64,000 bases of DNA from Thermococcus sp. 18S1. Its GTDB lineage: Archaea; Methanobacteriota_B; Thermococci; Thermococcales; Thermococcaceae. The position numbers and the translations under genes were made by a program. This document shows, one piece after another, positions 9,071 through 17,828 of this stretch. The first letter of the stretch is position 1, and each line of letters starts with the position of its first letter. A model generated the notes under the pieces. The model did no database searches and was not told the origin of the DNA. It worked only from the letters and a program-made list of their open reading frames with translations. The stretch lies in the NCBI RefSeq assembly GCF_012027645.1, contig NZ_SNUU01000001.1:1-64000 (forward strand). The letters are read 5' to 3'.

Positions 9071-10632
9071 AAAAAACAGCATTATTCTTTTTGGTTCTCT
9101 TTATAAATTGCTTGCTTACCGGCATATTAGTATATGGAGCCAGTATTGAGATAGTTACTTATCCAAAAAATGCCAGTGTCTACATTGACGGAGATTATAA
9201 AGGAACGACCCCCCTGAACGTAACGATCAGTCAAATAATGATAACAAAACGCGTAATAAATGTTACTATAAAAAAAGAAGGATATCTCCCATATACCACT
9301 TCCATGTTTATCCCATCAACTTTATATTTTATAGAACTCAATTTGACTCTTGCTCCTCTCAATGGGACTATCATCATAAACTCAGATCCAATTGGAGCCA
9401 TTGTTCAAATTAATGGAGAATATAAAGGGAAAACCCCCCTAAGTCTAACTCTCCCGCCTGGAGAATACAACATAACATTGTCCTCTGAAGGCTATTATCC
9501 TAACTCTGCTGTTATAGGACTTCCCCCCAATGAAACAAAAAATCTTTCTGTGAAACTCATTCAGAGAATGGGGCTCCTTATAATAAACTCGTCTCCAACT
9601 AACGCCTTTGTCATCATTAATGGAACTCAGCAAGAATGTAGAACCCCCTGTAACATAACACTTAAACCCGGAGTTTACACAATCAACGTCACCGATGGAA
9701 ACGCTCAAAATAACACCATGATAACTCTGAAGCCAGACGAAACCGTGAGCGTTACTCTGACTCTCCAGGAGGAGCCTAGCACCACCCTCATTCCAATACT
9801 CGGGATGCTTTTGATTGTAGGAGCTGGAGCAGGAGCATACATTTATCGCTCCAGTCGTCCCAATAAAAAAATGGAAGGAAAAATCAAAACCAGAAAAACG
9901 AACTCATCTATCGAAATGAATGCTGGAAAAGCCTTTGGCATAAGTCACATCGGTGCGAGGAACAATAACGAGGACAACCTGCTCATCCTCAAGCTCTTCG
10001 ATGCTTACCTTCTCGCGGTGGCAGATGGCCTCGGCGGCCACAACGCCGGTGAAGTCGCCTCCCAGATGGCAGTAGACACCCTCAAGGAAGTCTTTGGACA
10101 GGAATACCGGAAAGGAATGAATGATAAAGAGGTTAAGGGACTCCTAGGAAAAGCCCACGAGCTTGCTCACAAGAGGATAAAGGAGAACGCAGTCGGCGAG
10201 AGGGAGGGAATGGGAACCACTCTGGTCACCGCCTTCGTAAGGGACGGTAAGGCCATCATAGCCAACACCGGGGACAGCAGAGCGTATCTGATAAGGAACG
10301 GAAGAATCATCGCCAGGACGAAGGACCACTCACTTGTTCAGGAGATGCTCGATAAGGGTGAGATAACCCCCGCTGAGGCAATGAGACATCCGATGCGGAA
10401 CATCATCACAAAAGCTCTGGGTGTAGACTTCGGCGTTGACTTCTACGAATGGGAGATTGAGGGAGGAGACATTCTCCTGCTCAGCTCCGACGGGCTTCAT
10501 GACTACGTGGACGAAGAGAAAATAGTCGAAATTGTCTCGCGGGATGGGAGTACGGAGGAGATAATTAGATGGCTGATTGAAGAGGCCCTGCCCGTCACAA
10601 GGGACAACGTGACGGTGGTGGTGTGGAAATGA
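9067..10632 (+). CDS. Membrane-anchored PP2C-type Ser/Thr phosphatase with three PEGA repeats
   Basis: 521 residues, coupled by ATGA to the kinase before it and the kinase after it. A signal peptide precedes three PEGA repeats (about 25-95, 98-168, 172-235; for example GDYKGTTPLN and GEYKGKTPLS). A membrane span lies at about 240-262. The PP2C/PPM domain begins near 295. Metal-site motifs are present: ARNNNED, VADGLGGH, GTTLVTA, NTGDSRAYL, SSDGLHDYV and the closing DNVTVVV. The position between two receptor kinases suggests that it reverses their phosphorylation. An ectodomain fused to a PP2C implies the phosphatase is itself signal-gated, which is an inference. Confidence 0.92.
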   Translation: MKKTALFFLVLFINCLLTGILVYGASIEIVTYPKNASVYIDGDYKGTTPLNVTISQIMITKRVINVTIKKEGYLPYTTSMFIPSTLYFIELNLTLAPLNGTIIINSDPIGAIVQINGEYKGKTPLSLTLPPGEYNITLSSEGYYPNSAVIGLPPNETKNLSVKLIQRMGLLIINSSPTNAFVIINGTQQECRTPCNITLKPGVYTINVTDGNAQNNTMITLKPDETVSVTLTLQEEPSTTLIPILGMLLIVGAGAGAYIYRSSRPNKKMEGKIKTRKTNSSIEMNAGKAFGISHIGARNNNEDNLLILKLFDAYLLAVADGLGGHNAGEVASQMAVDTLKEVFGQEYRKGMNDKEVKGLLGKAHELAHKRIKENAVGEREGMGTTLVTAFVRDGKAIIANTGDSRAYLIRNGRIIARTKDHSLVQEMLDKGEITPAEAMRHPMRNIITKALGVDFGVDFYEWEIEGGDILLLSSDGLHDYVDEEKIVEIVSRDGSTEEIIRWLIEEALPVTRDNVTVVVWK

Positions 10633-13600
10633 AGAATAGAGTTTCGTACTTTACTGAGGGACATTTGAGAAAACTCATGACGCTTCTTTTTGTAAGTGTA
10701 TTAGTTCTCACAGTTAACCCCGATTTCGTTCGGGGCAATACTATGAATCCTACATGGACATACGTTACGGATAGGGCAGTACGCGAAATAGGAATGCCTG
10801 AGGATGGAAGTTTCGTAATAGTTGGAACCTCCACTTCAGAAGACGGGATGCTGTATAAATTCAATTCCAATGGCAATATGGAATGGAACTATCATTTGCC
10901 CAGCAGACTAGATAGTATGTCGATATCTCCAGACGGAAACTACATAGTAGCTGGAACAAAAGGTGGACTGCACATATTGGATGAAGAGGGGAATCTAATC
11001 AGGAAAGTAATTCCACCAAGTATCGCGGGCTCTCCAGAAAACACATTCCATGCGGTAACCATTTCCCCTCTTGGCAACTATGTTGCTACAGAATGCAATG
11101 GGGTCATAATACTTTATGATACGAACGGCAGTCTTCTCTGGGCATATTCGGACATCGTAGGATATGTCTCATCGGAGGGTATTGGATTTTCAAAGGACGA
11201 AAAATACCTGGCGGTAGGATTTTATGACCTGGGGGTTTATCTATTCAACATACACGGTGAGTTACTGTGGAAATTCACAAAATTACCCCAAAACATCCGT
11301 GTTGTGACATTTGTATCGGACAATTATATCGCAGTAGGGACCTCCACGTCTGATTACTCCTCTGGTAGCGTCTATCTCTTTGATATAAATGGAAATATAA
11401 TATGGAAATACACGACAGACGGTGGAGTCTCAAGTATCTCGACGAGCCAGGATGGTAACTACATTGTCGCCAGTACCGGAAAAAGCGGAGTAGGGATGAT
11501 ATACCTGTTCACAAAAGAGGGAAAGCTGATATGGGCCTATAATACAGGCAATCCTGTAAATAGGGTGTTGGTGAGCAACAACGGAAGTTATATTATCTCC
11601 GTAGGGGGCAGTGGTGTCTATAGGTTCAACCGGCAGGGTGATGTATTGTCCTCGTATCGTACTGGTAGCGCTCTTTTTAAGATTGCTGCTTCTAGGGATC
11701 TGAATGTCGCTGTGTTTGGAGGCCTTTACAAACTTTATTTCGTCAACTTCTCAAATGAATCTGCACCCGCAGTGTTGAAGATAGAGACCAGTCCATCAGG
11801 CTCTGAGGTGTACCTGAATGGAAAGTACTTGGGAACTGCCCCCCTAAATATCTCACTTCAGCCGGGGACATATACCCTAAAGATAACCAAAAATGGCTAC
11901 TCCGATTACGTTTCTTCTATAACCCTCGCCAGCGGAGAAACGAAGATAATCTCCGCAACATTAAACAGAAATACAGGCTATCTTAGCGTGAACTCATCCC
12001 CTTCTGGAGCAAAGGTGTATCTTGATGGAAGATACATTGGTACGACCCCACTGGAAAGTTACATGCTGCCACCTGGGGAATACACACTCAAGATAGTTGC
12101 GGACAACCATGAGACGTACAGCAGAAATGTCAGTATCGAAGAAGGCAAAAAGGTAACTATTCGCGCAAATCTTACCCCCCTTCAACCGGCTATCCTGCAA
12201 TCCAAAACGTCAGCAATCCAAATTACAACGGCTACTCATTCCACTACAAATATCACTTCCCCTATCAAGGAGACTTCAACGCCGGTAACTCCAACCGCAA
12301 CTACCCCATCATACACCATGTACGTTTTTGGACTCCTGGCTTTATTTGTAGTTGGGGCTCTTACTATCGCAAAATCAAAGGGTAAACCAGTCGTCCCCAT
12401 GACATCTTCTACTTCCACAAAGTCTCCGTTAAATAGTACCTCAATCGCTAAAGAGGAAACAAACTCCCAAAGAGCTCCAAGGCCAGATTCTTACACTTTA
12501 CAAAAGATTCCTCACTTCCCACAGGAACTGCTCAACAAGTACGAGCCTCTGGAACTCCTTGGGGAGGGAGGTTTTGCAAGGGTTTACAAAGTCAAGCGCA
12601 GGAATGACGGTAAAATTGTCGCCCTCAAGATACCAAGGATGGATGAGAAAACGAGCAAGAACTTCATAAAGGAAGTCTCTGCCTGGCTTCACCTCAACCA
12701 TCCCAATATAGTCCGGCTCCACGATACAGACATTCTCCCGGTCCCGTATCTTGAGATGGAGTTTGTTGAGGGTGTTGAGGTTGGGGGGAAACTTGTCAGA
12801 GACCTCGGAGTTTATCCAAAGCCGATGGACGAGAAAACTGCCCGGGAGCTCATTAAGGGGATAGCTAGGGGCCTAGCCCACGCGCATTCAAAGGGTATAT
12901 ACCATCGCGATCTGAAGCCTCAGAACGTTCTTCTCAAGGCAGACCTAACACCCAAAATAACCGACTGGGGACTATCAAAACTCGAAACGTCAAGTTCTAG
13001 CATAAGTGTCATTGGATATACCCCACTCTACGCCGCTCCAGAACACTTGATGCCGAGTAAATATGGACACACAGACCATAGAACAGATATCTGGCAGCTT
13101 GGAGTTACGTTCTATGAACTGCTAACTGGCAAACTGCCCTTCGAAGGATATACCCATGAGGAGATCTTTGGAAAAATAATAGATGAGGAGTACAGATTCA
13201 CACCACCTTCAAGAATTGACCCGAAGCTTGCTAAGTACGATGAAATCTTCGAGAAGCTCTTGGCAAAGAGAAAAGAGAAACGTTACGGAAGTATTGCCGA
13301 ATTCCTAGCTGATTTGAGGAGACTTGATGAGATAGAAGCAAAAAAGGAGAATCTCGAAAGAGAAATCCTGGAACTGAAAAAAACCCTAGTTAAGAGCGTT
13401 GAAGACCTCAAAAAGAGCAGGAACGTAGAGGAAACAGTAAAGCACAAACAACTCGTTGTTGAGACTCTCGGCAAGCTGGCTATCGCCTATGCAGAACTTA
13501 ACAAAAAGGCTGAGCTTCTCAATACGCTTAGTGACCTCAAGTTCTACACGATCCATAACCTCTCGGACCTCATGAACGCCATTGAGAGCGTCGAGATGAT

Positions 13601-13712
13601 GGTCCGGGAGAATCTCCCAGTTGGAGACGAGTTCATAGAGCGCCTCAAGGTTTTGGTTCACAGAATACGGAGGGAAAATGAAGCCGGAGGCACCGGTAAT
13701 AGAAGGGTGTGA
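10629..13712 (+). CDS. Transmembrane receptor Ser/Thr kinase with beta-propeller and two PEGA domains
   Basis: About 1,027 residues. ATG 10,629 overlaps the phosphatase stop (ATGA) and follows a GGTGGTGGTG ribosome site; GTG 10,623 is less likely. A signal segment is followed by a WD/PQQ-like propeller (about 35-375, repeated words such as ISPDGNYIVAG and YLFDINGNIIWKY). Two PEGA domains follow (about 380-446 and 449-517), then a Ser/Thr-rich stalk, a membrane span (VFGLLALFVVGALTI, about 561-578), the kinase from about 636 (GEGGFARVY, ALKI, HRDLKPQN, DWG, APEH) and the shared helical tail. It combines both sensor types found separately in its neighbours, which suggests domain shuffling. Confidence 0.92.
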   Translation: MKNRVSYFTEGHLRKLMTLLFVSVLVLTVNPDFVRGNTMNPTWTYVTDRAVREIGMPEDGSFVIVGTSTSEDGMLYKFNSNGNMEWNYHLPSRLDSMSISPDGNYIVAGTKGGLHILDEEGNLIRKVIPPSIAGSPENTFHAVTISPLGNYVATECNGVIILYDTNGSLLWAYSDIVGYVSSEGIGFSKDEKYLAVGFYDLGVYLFNIHGELLWKFTKLPQNIRVVTFVSDNYIAVGTSTSDYSSGSVYLFDINGNIIWKYTTDGGVSSISTSQDGNYIVASTGKSGVGMIYLFTKEGKLIWAYNTGNPVNRVLVSNNGSYIISVGGSGVYRFNRQGDVLSSYRTGSALFKIAASRDLNVAVFGGLYKLYFVNFSNESAPAVLKIETSPSGSEVYLNGKYLGTAPLNISLQPGTYTLKITKNGYSDYVSSITLASGETKIISATLNRNTGYLSVNSSPSGAKVYLDGRYIGTTPLESYMLPPGEYTLKIVADNHETYSRNVSIEEGKKVTIRANLTPLQPAILQSKTSAIQITTATHSTTNITSPIKETSTPVTPTATTPSYTMYVFGLLALFVVGALTIAKSKGKPVVPMTSSTSTKSPLNSTSIAKEETNSQRAPRPDSYTLQKIPHFPQELLNKYEPLELLGEGGFARVYKVKRRNDGKIVALKIPRMDEKTSKNFIKEVSAWLHLNHPNIVRLHDTDILPVPYLEMEFVEGVEVGGKLVRDLGVYPKPMDEKTARELIKGIARGLAHAHSKGIYHRDLKPQNVLLKADLTPKITDWGLSKLETSSSSISVIGYTPLYAAPEHLMPSKYGHTDHRTDIWQLGVTFYELLTGKLPFEGYTHEEIFGKIIDEEYRFTPPSRIDPKLAKYDEIFEKLLAKRKEKRYGSIAEFLADLRRLDEIEAKKENLEREILELKKTLVKSVEDLKKSRNVEETVKHKQLVVETLGKLAIAYAELNKKAELLNTLSDLKFYTIHNLSDLMNAIESVEMMVRENLPVGDEFIERLKVLVHRIRRENEAGGTGNRRV

Positions 13713-13725
13713 ACGGGTGGTAGCC

Positions 13726-15762
13726 ATGAAGTGGAGGACGGCTTTCATCATCGGGATCGTTTTGATATCGCTCCTGGGAACGGCTCATGCGAAGGCCTCG
13801 GCACCGCAGATAACACCGGAATGGACGTACAAAGTCAATACCGAGGTTCACGCTATCAAAGTGGGACCAAACGGCCAGTACGTGGTAGCTGGAGGCAAGA
13901 ACGGGAGGATATACTACTTCAGCTGGGATGGGAGGCCGATATGGGACTACCTGACCGGGGGCTTCATAGCGTCCCTTGACATAGCCAAGGATGGCAAGAA
14001 CATCGTGGCCGCGGTTGGCTACGACACGAACAGGGACGGTTCCCCAGAGTACGGGAAGATAATCTACCTGGACGACAGAAAGCACGTGCTCTGGACATAC
14101 ACTTCGCAGACCAAAGAATTCTTCTCCTCAGTGTCTGCGGGCCAGGACAGGATATACGTCGGGAGCGAGGGGAAGATAATACGCTTCAGCTACACCGGCT
14201 CGAGGATATCCACGAACCTCGTAGGCGTTGACCTGCCCGAAGTGGACACCTACGGAAACTACCTGGTGGTGTCGCACTCCCCCTGGTTCTATCGGAGGGA
14301 CGACAACGAGTACAGCAAACTTTTCCTATTCTCAGGGACGTTTCTGAAGTCCACCAGGGAATTCGACGATGCCGTCGTGGGCACGGCCATATCGGAGAAG
14401 TACTACGCCGCTGTGACCGGACTTCACCTTGATCCCAGCGGAAAGTGGGCCGGCTCAGAGGACTACTACGTTTATCTCTACCGGCTCTCTGGAGAGTTCG
14501 TGTGGAGGTACAAGCTGGACGCGCCGGCCTTCGACGTTGATATTGCCCCAACGGGCAGGGTAATCGCGGTGGGCGACACGGGAGGGAACGTCTACGTCTT
14601 CAACGAGAACGGCTACCTGCTCTGGAAGGAAAACCTTGGTTCTCCGGTCTACGCAGTGGCACTCTCTCAGGACGGGAATTACCTGGCGGTTGGAACCAAG
14701 GACGGCACGGTTGCGCTCTATCGGGTTCCGGGAGTGATCCAGATACTGACCGACCCCAGTGACGCTAGGGTGTACCTGATGGAGAACGGTGCGTACACCG
14801 AGATAGGGGAAACTCCTATGGCATTCACAGTCCTCCCAGGAACCTACACGGTAAAGGTCACGAGGGAGTACTACCACACGAAGGTCGTCGAGGTGAGCGT
14901 TTCTTCCGGTGATGTCCTCAAAGAGTACATCTCCCTGACGCTGGCCAACGGTACGATAAACGTCTACTCCAACGTCGATGGTGCTCAGGTTGTCATAGAT
15001 GGGATACCCGTGGGCAAGACGCCCCTTCTGAACTACACGATTCCCGCAGGGAACCACAACGTCACGGTGAGGGCCGACGGGTTCTGCGGGGAGTACCGGG
15101 AAGAGGTGTCAATAAACTCGCCCGCACCTGTGTCAGTGGCGGCCCGTCTGGAACCCTGTCCTGCGAAGCTCGAAATAAACGAACCCTCCGGGGCGGAGGT
15201 TTATGTGGACGGGACCTACTACGGAACCGCACCGACGTCTATCTCCATTCAGCCGGGAAGCTATGCAGTGGTGCTCAAAAAGGAGGGGAAGAAGGACTAC
15301 ACCACCACGGTCTCATTGCGTCCGGGTGAGACAAGGGAACTAACGCCGGACATGCAGATAGATCCGGTTTACTACGGCATCAGGGTGGCGGCAGGTATAG
15401 CCGTCCTGATAGTGTTGCTCATTCTAGTTATGACATACAGGAAGTACAACTTCAGAAAGAGCTACAAAGAGTTACTGGCCACGATAGACTCCGTGAGGAG
15501 GGAAAACATCCCCGAAGAAGCCAGTGAGATACTAAACGGATTGGAGGGAAAAAGAACAGCGATAGAAGAAGCCTACCGCAGGGGAGACAGAGGCAGTCTC
15601 TCAAGACTCAGGGAGGAGGTTGCTGCCGAGGTAGCACGTATCAAAGAACTGAAAGGCCAATACCGGAGTATGAAAGATAGGATCAGCAGGGACATTATGA
15701 GCCTGCTGAACCAGCCAGCAGCGGGAACGCCTTCAGAGGGGGGTGGGAGCAATGAGAAGTAA
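13726..15762 (+). CDS. Kinase-less transmembrane sensor: beta-propeller plus three PEGA domains
   Basis: About 678 residues. ATG 13,726 follows GGTGGT and gives a clean signal peptide (MKWRTAFIIGIVLISLLG); ATG 13,678 would put a 16-residue charged extension before it. The ectodomain is a propeller (about 30-335) followed by three PEGA-like domains (about 338-405, 406-480, 481-545; best copy PSGAEVYVDGTYYG). After one membrane span (about 550-571) there are only about 100 cytoplasmic residues, helical and charged. Their ending (LKGQYRSMKDRISRDIMSLL) resembles the tail of the PEGA protein at 21,264 and part of the soluble protein at 20,592. It is the last gene of the five-gene unit and is probably a receptor or adaptor acting on partner kinases. 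Function is inferred only. Confidence 0.85.
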   Translation: MKWRTAFIIGIVLISLLGTAHAKASAPQITPEWTYKVNTEVHAIKVGPNGQYVVAGGKNGRIYYFSWDGRPIWDYLTGGFIASLDIAKDGKNIVAAVGYDTNRDGSPEYGKIIYLDDRKHVLWTYTSQTKEFFSSVSAGQDRIYVGSEGKIIRFSYTGSRISTNLVGVDLPEVDTYGNYLVVSHSPWFYRRDDNEYSKLFLFSGTFLKSTREFDDAVVGTAISEKYYAAVTGLHLDPSGKWAGSEDYYVYLYRLSGEFVWRYKLDAPAFDVDIAPTGRVIAVGDTGGNVYVFNENGYLLWKENLGSPVYAVALSQDGNYLAVGTKDGTVALYRVPGVIQILTDPSDARVYLMENGAYTEIGETPMAFTVLPGTYTVKVTREYYHTKVVEVSVSSGDVLKEYISLTLANGTINVYSNVDGAQVVIDGIPVGKTPLLNYTIPAGNHNVTVRADGFCGEYREEVSINSPAPVSVAARLEPCPAKLEINEPSGAEVYVDGTYYGTAPTSISIQPGSYAVVLKKEGKKDYTTTVSLRPGETRELTPDMQIDPVYYGIRVAAGIAVLIVLLILVMTYRKYNFRKSYKELLATIDSVRRENIPEEASEILNGLEGKRTAIEEAYRRGDRGSLSRLREEVAAEVARIKELKGQYRSMKDRISRDIMSLLNQPAAGTPSEGGGSNEK

Positions 15763-15790
15763 TACCGTCCCCCGTTGGAGAAATAACAAC

Positions 15791-15799
15791 GTTAATAAG
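15791..15799 (+). promoter_or_regulatory. Possible TATA box of the second kinase/ESCRT operon
   Basis: GTTAATAAG lies in the 89-bp gap before the TTG start at 15,852. Initiation about 25 bp downstream would give a leader of about 30 nt. The match to the archaeal TATA consensus is moderate. Confidence 0.3.
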
Positions 15800-15837
15800 T
15801 ACTTTGCCCTAATAAAAGCGGGTGTTATGCCCCGCGT

Positions 15838-15854
15838 TGGGGGTGTTGGGGTTG
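15838..15854 (+). promoter_or_regulatory. Second copy of the shared 17-nt ribosome site and TTG start
   Basis: The 17 bases are identical to 3,238-3,254: GGGGGTG, spacer TTGGGG, then TTG. Flanking bases differ on both sides. This sets the start of the soluble kinase at 15,852 rather than at GTG 15,822. Confidence 0.6.
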
Positions 15855-17819
15855 GGCAGGATAGCTGACCTGAGGGAGATCGAGTCGTATCTCCCGAAAA
15901 TTTCAAATTACATGACGCTTGGATTACCCGGCTCGAACATCGAGCAGGCTAAGGATTATCTTCAGAACGCGTTAAACGCGCTGAACGCCGATGACACTGG
16001 TACCGCGCTTGAGATGGTCAAAAAAGCCCTGATAGCAGCCCTTCCAGATAGGGATTTCCTTCTAAGCAACGCCCTCCGTCTGAGGCATGACGGAGAGAAG
16101 CTTCTAAAGGCGAGGAACTTTGAGGAGGCAATATCAAAGTTCGCAGAGTCGCTGGAGAAATATCACCAGGCCCTTACTGTTCTGGAGGTCGAAGATGGTA
16201 CCCAAGAGGAGCTGATCCAGAAGCTCAGGAACACCATAGAGACCACCGAGAACCTGAGGAAGATAGCCAACTTCAGGAGGATATACCAGAAGATAAAGGA
16301 CGCTCAAACCGAGCAGGAACTCTGGGATGCGATTAGGGAGCTTGAAGTTGTTGAGGTTCCGATGGAGGACGACAGGTTCGACGCCCTCATAGTCGCCCAC
16401 AGGAAGATAATAATGCTCCAGCTCCAGGCGGTAGCGGACATGATGATAGAGGCCGCAGAGATGTACAGGAAGGAGGACTGGTTCTCCGCCAAGAAGAGCC
16501 TCGAGAGCGCGAAGAAAGTCCTGGAGAACCTCCTGGAAATGGCAAAGAAGCACGACCTGGTAGAGGAAGTCGCAATGATAAACGAGCTGATAAAAGCCTG
16601 TGACAGTAACCTCTACGGAATCACCGAACTCCTCTACACAGGAGAGGTCCCCAAGGGCTGGCGCCTCCAGATCCCGGACAAGGACAGCTTCGTCCTCCAG
16701 GAGGAAGTCGTCGAGGAGGAGACATTCGACCTGTCGGTGAACTTCGAGACAAGACTGGAGCAGATAAAGGAAAGGTACAGGATAATAAGAACCATCGGAG
16801 AAGGCGCGTTCTCCTACGTTTACGAGGCCAAGAATCCACAGGGACACAAGGTGGCACTCAAGGTGCTCAAATACCTGGACAAGGAATCTACCTCCTCGTT
16901 CATGCGAGAGTTCGCGGCGGCCCAAAAGCTCGACCACGAGAACATCGTTAAGGTTCACCGCGCCGATCCGAGGCTCGGCTTCCTTGAGATGGAGCTGGCC
17001 AGCAGTAACCTGGAGGAAGTCAAGAAACCGATAAATCCCTCGGTGGCGGGGAGGATAATATTTGAGATAGGCCGTGCCCTCCACCACGCCCACTCCCAGA
17101 AGATATACCACAGGGACATAAAGCCGAGCAACATACTCATATTCGGAAGCTTGGAGCGGGTTAAACTCGGAGACTGGGGCCTTGCAAGGCTCGCATCTAG
17201 AGCCACAAGGAAATCCTCTCTTGTCAGGCATAAGACTATACTCTACTCCTCTCCAGAGCAGATAAAGGATCCGGAACATATCGACCACAAGAGCGATATA
17301 TTCCAGCTCGGAATTGTCTTCTACGAGATACTGACCGGCAGGCACCCCTTCACGGCCGAGTACGAGGGAACAATCATCAACAACATACTCAACAAAACCC
17401 CAGAACCACCATCGTATCTTAACCCGGAGGCGAGGGTCTTTGATGAGATAGTGATGAAGATGCTCGAAAAGGACCCCGAGAAGCGCTACCAGACGGTGAG
17501 GGAGCTGCAGAACGACATCAAGGAGGTTCTGATACGCATGGGAGTCCACGTCAGAGACAGTGTCAGCTCGCGGGAGAGGGCGAAGATCCTCGCTGAGAAC
17601 GCCTACCTGCGCATCAAGGCGATTGTGGACGGTTTTGCCCAGGAAGTTTCAGCTGAGCTCACAAAACTTGCAGCGGATCTCGATGCCCTCTACCACGAAA
17701 CCGGCTACCCAGAACTCAAGGATCTCCATACGCAGATATCGCTCATGGCCTCCGAGAACGCCCGCCCAACTGAAGACACGTTTAGAAGGGTGGAGACTGT
17801 ATTGAAGAAATGGATGTGA
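15852..17819 (+). CDS. Soluble Ser/Thr protein kinase with N-terminal TPR-like region
   Basis: About 655 residues with no signal peptide or membrane span, so cytoplasmic. Residues about 1-290 are helical with TPR-like repeats (GEKLLKARNFEEAISKFAES; EMYRKEDWFSAKKSLESAKK). The kinase runs from about 310, with GEGAFSYVY, ALKVL, HRDIKPSN, DWG and SPEQ. The tail (ALYHETGYPELKDL, then ARPTEDTFRRVETVL) matches the helical module that ends the receptor kinases. It is the most divergent kinase of the set and the only one clearly without a sensor. It begins the operon that also holds a PP2C, two accessory proteins, an ESCRT-III-like protein and a Vps4-like ATPase. A downstream or hub kinase is plausible. 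Confidence 0.9.
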   Translation: MGRIADLREIESYLPKISNYMTLGLPGSNIEQAKDYLQNALNALNADDTGTALEMVKKALIAALPDRDFLLSNALRLRHDGEKLLKARNFEEAISKFAESLEKYHQALTVLEVEDGTQEELIQKLRNTIETTENLRKIANFRRIYQKIKDAQTEQELWDAIRELEVVEVPMEDDRFDALIVAHRKIIMLQLQAVADMMIEAAEMYRKEDWFSAKKSLESAKKVLENLLEMAKKHDLVEEVAMINELIKACDSNLYGITELLYTGEVPKGWRLQIPDKDSFVLQEEVVEEETFDLSVNFETRLEQIKERYRIIRTIGEGAFSYVYEAKNPQGHKVALKVLKYLDKESTSSFMREFAAAQKLDHENIVKVHRADPRLGFLEMELASSNLEEVKKPINPSVAGRIIFEIGRALHHAHSQKIYHRDIKPSNILIFGSLERVKLGDWGLARLASRATRKSSLVRHKTILYSSPEQIKDPEHIDHKSDIFQLGIVFYEILTGRHPFTAEYEGTIINNILNKTPEPPSYLNPEARVFDEIVMKMLEKDPEKRYQTVRELQNDIKEVLIRMGVHVRDSVSSRERAKILAENAYLRIKAIVDGFAQEVSAELTKLAADLDALYHETGYPELKDLHTQISLMASENARPTEDTFRRVETVLKKWM

Positions 17820-17828
17820 GGGATAGAG

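Noticed and set aside
16134-17549. Long open frame of 471 codons on the minus strand
   Set aside because: It is exactly antisense to the soluble kinase gene with clear kinase motifs, and its translation shows no recognisable domain; it reflects codon bias on the coding strand.
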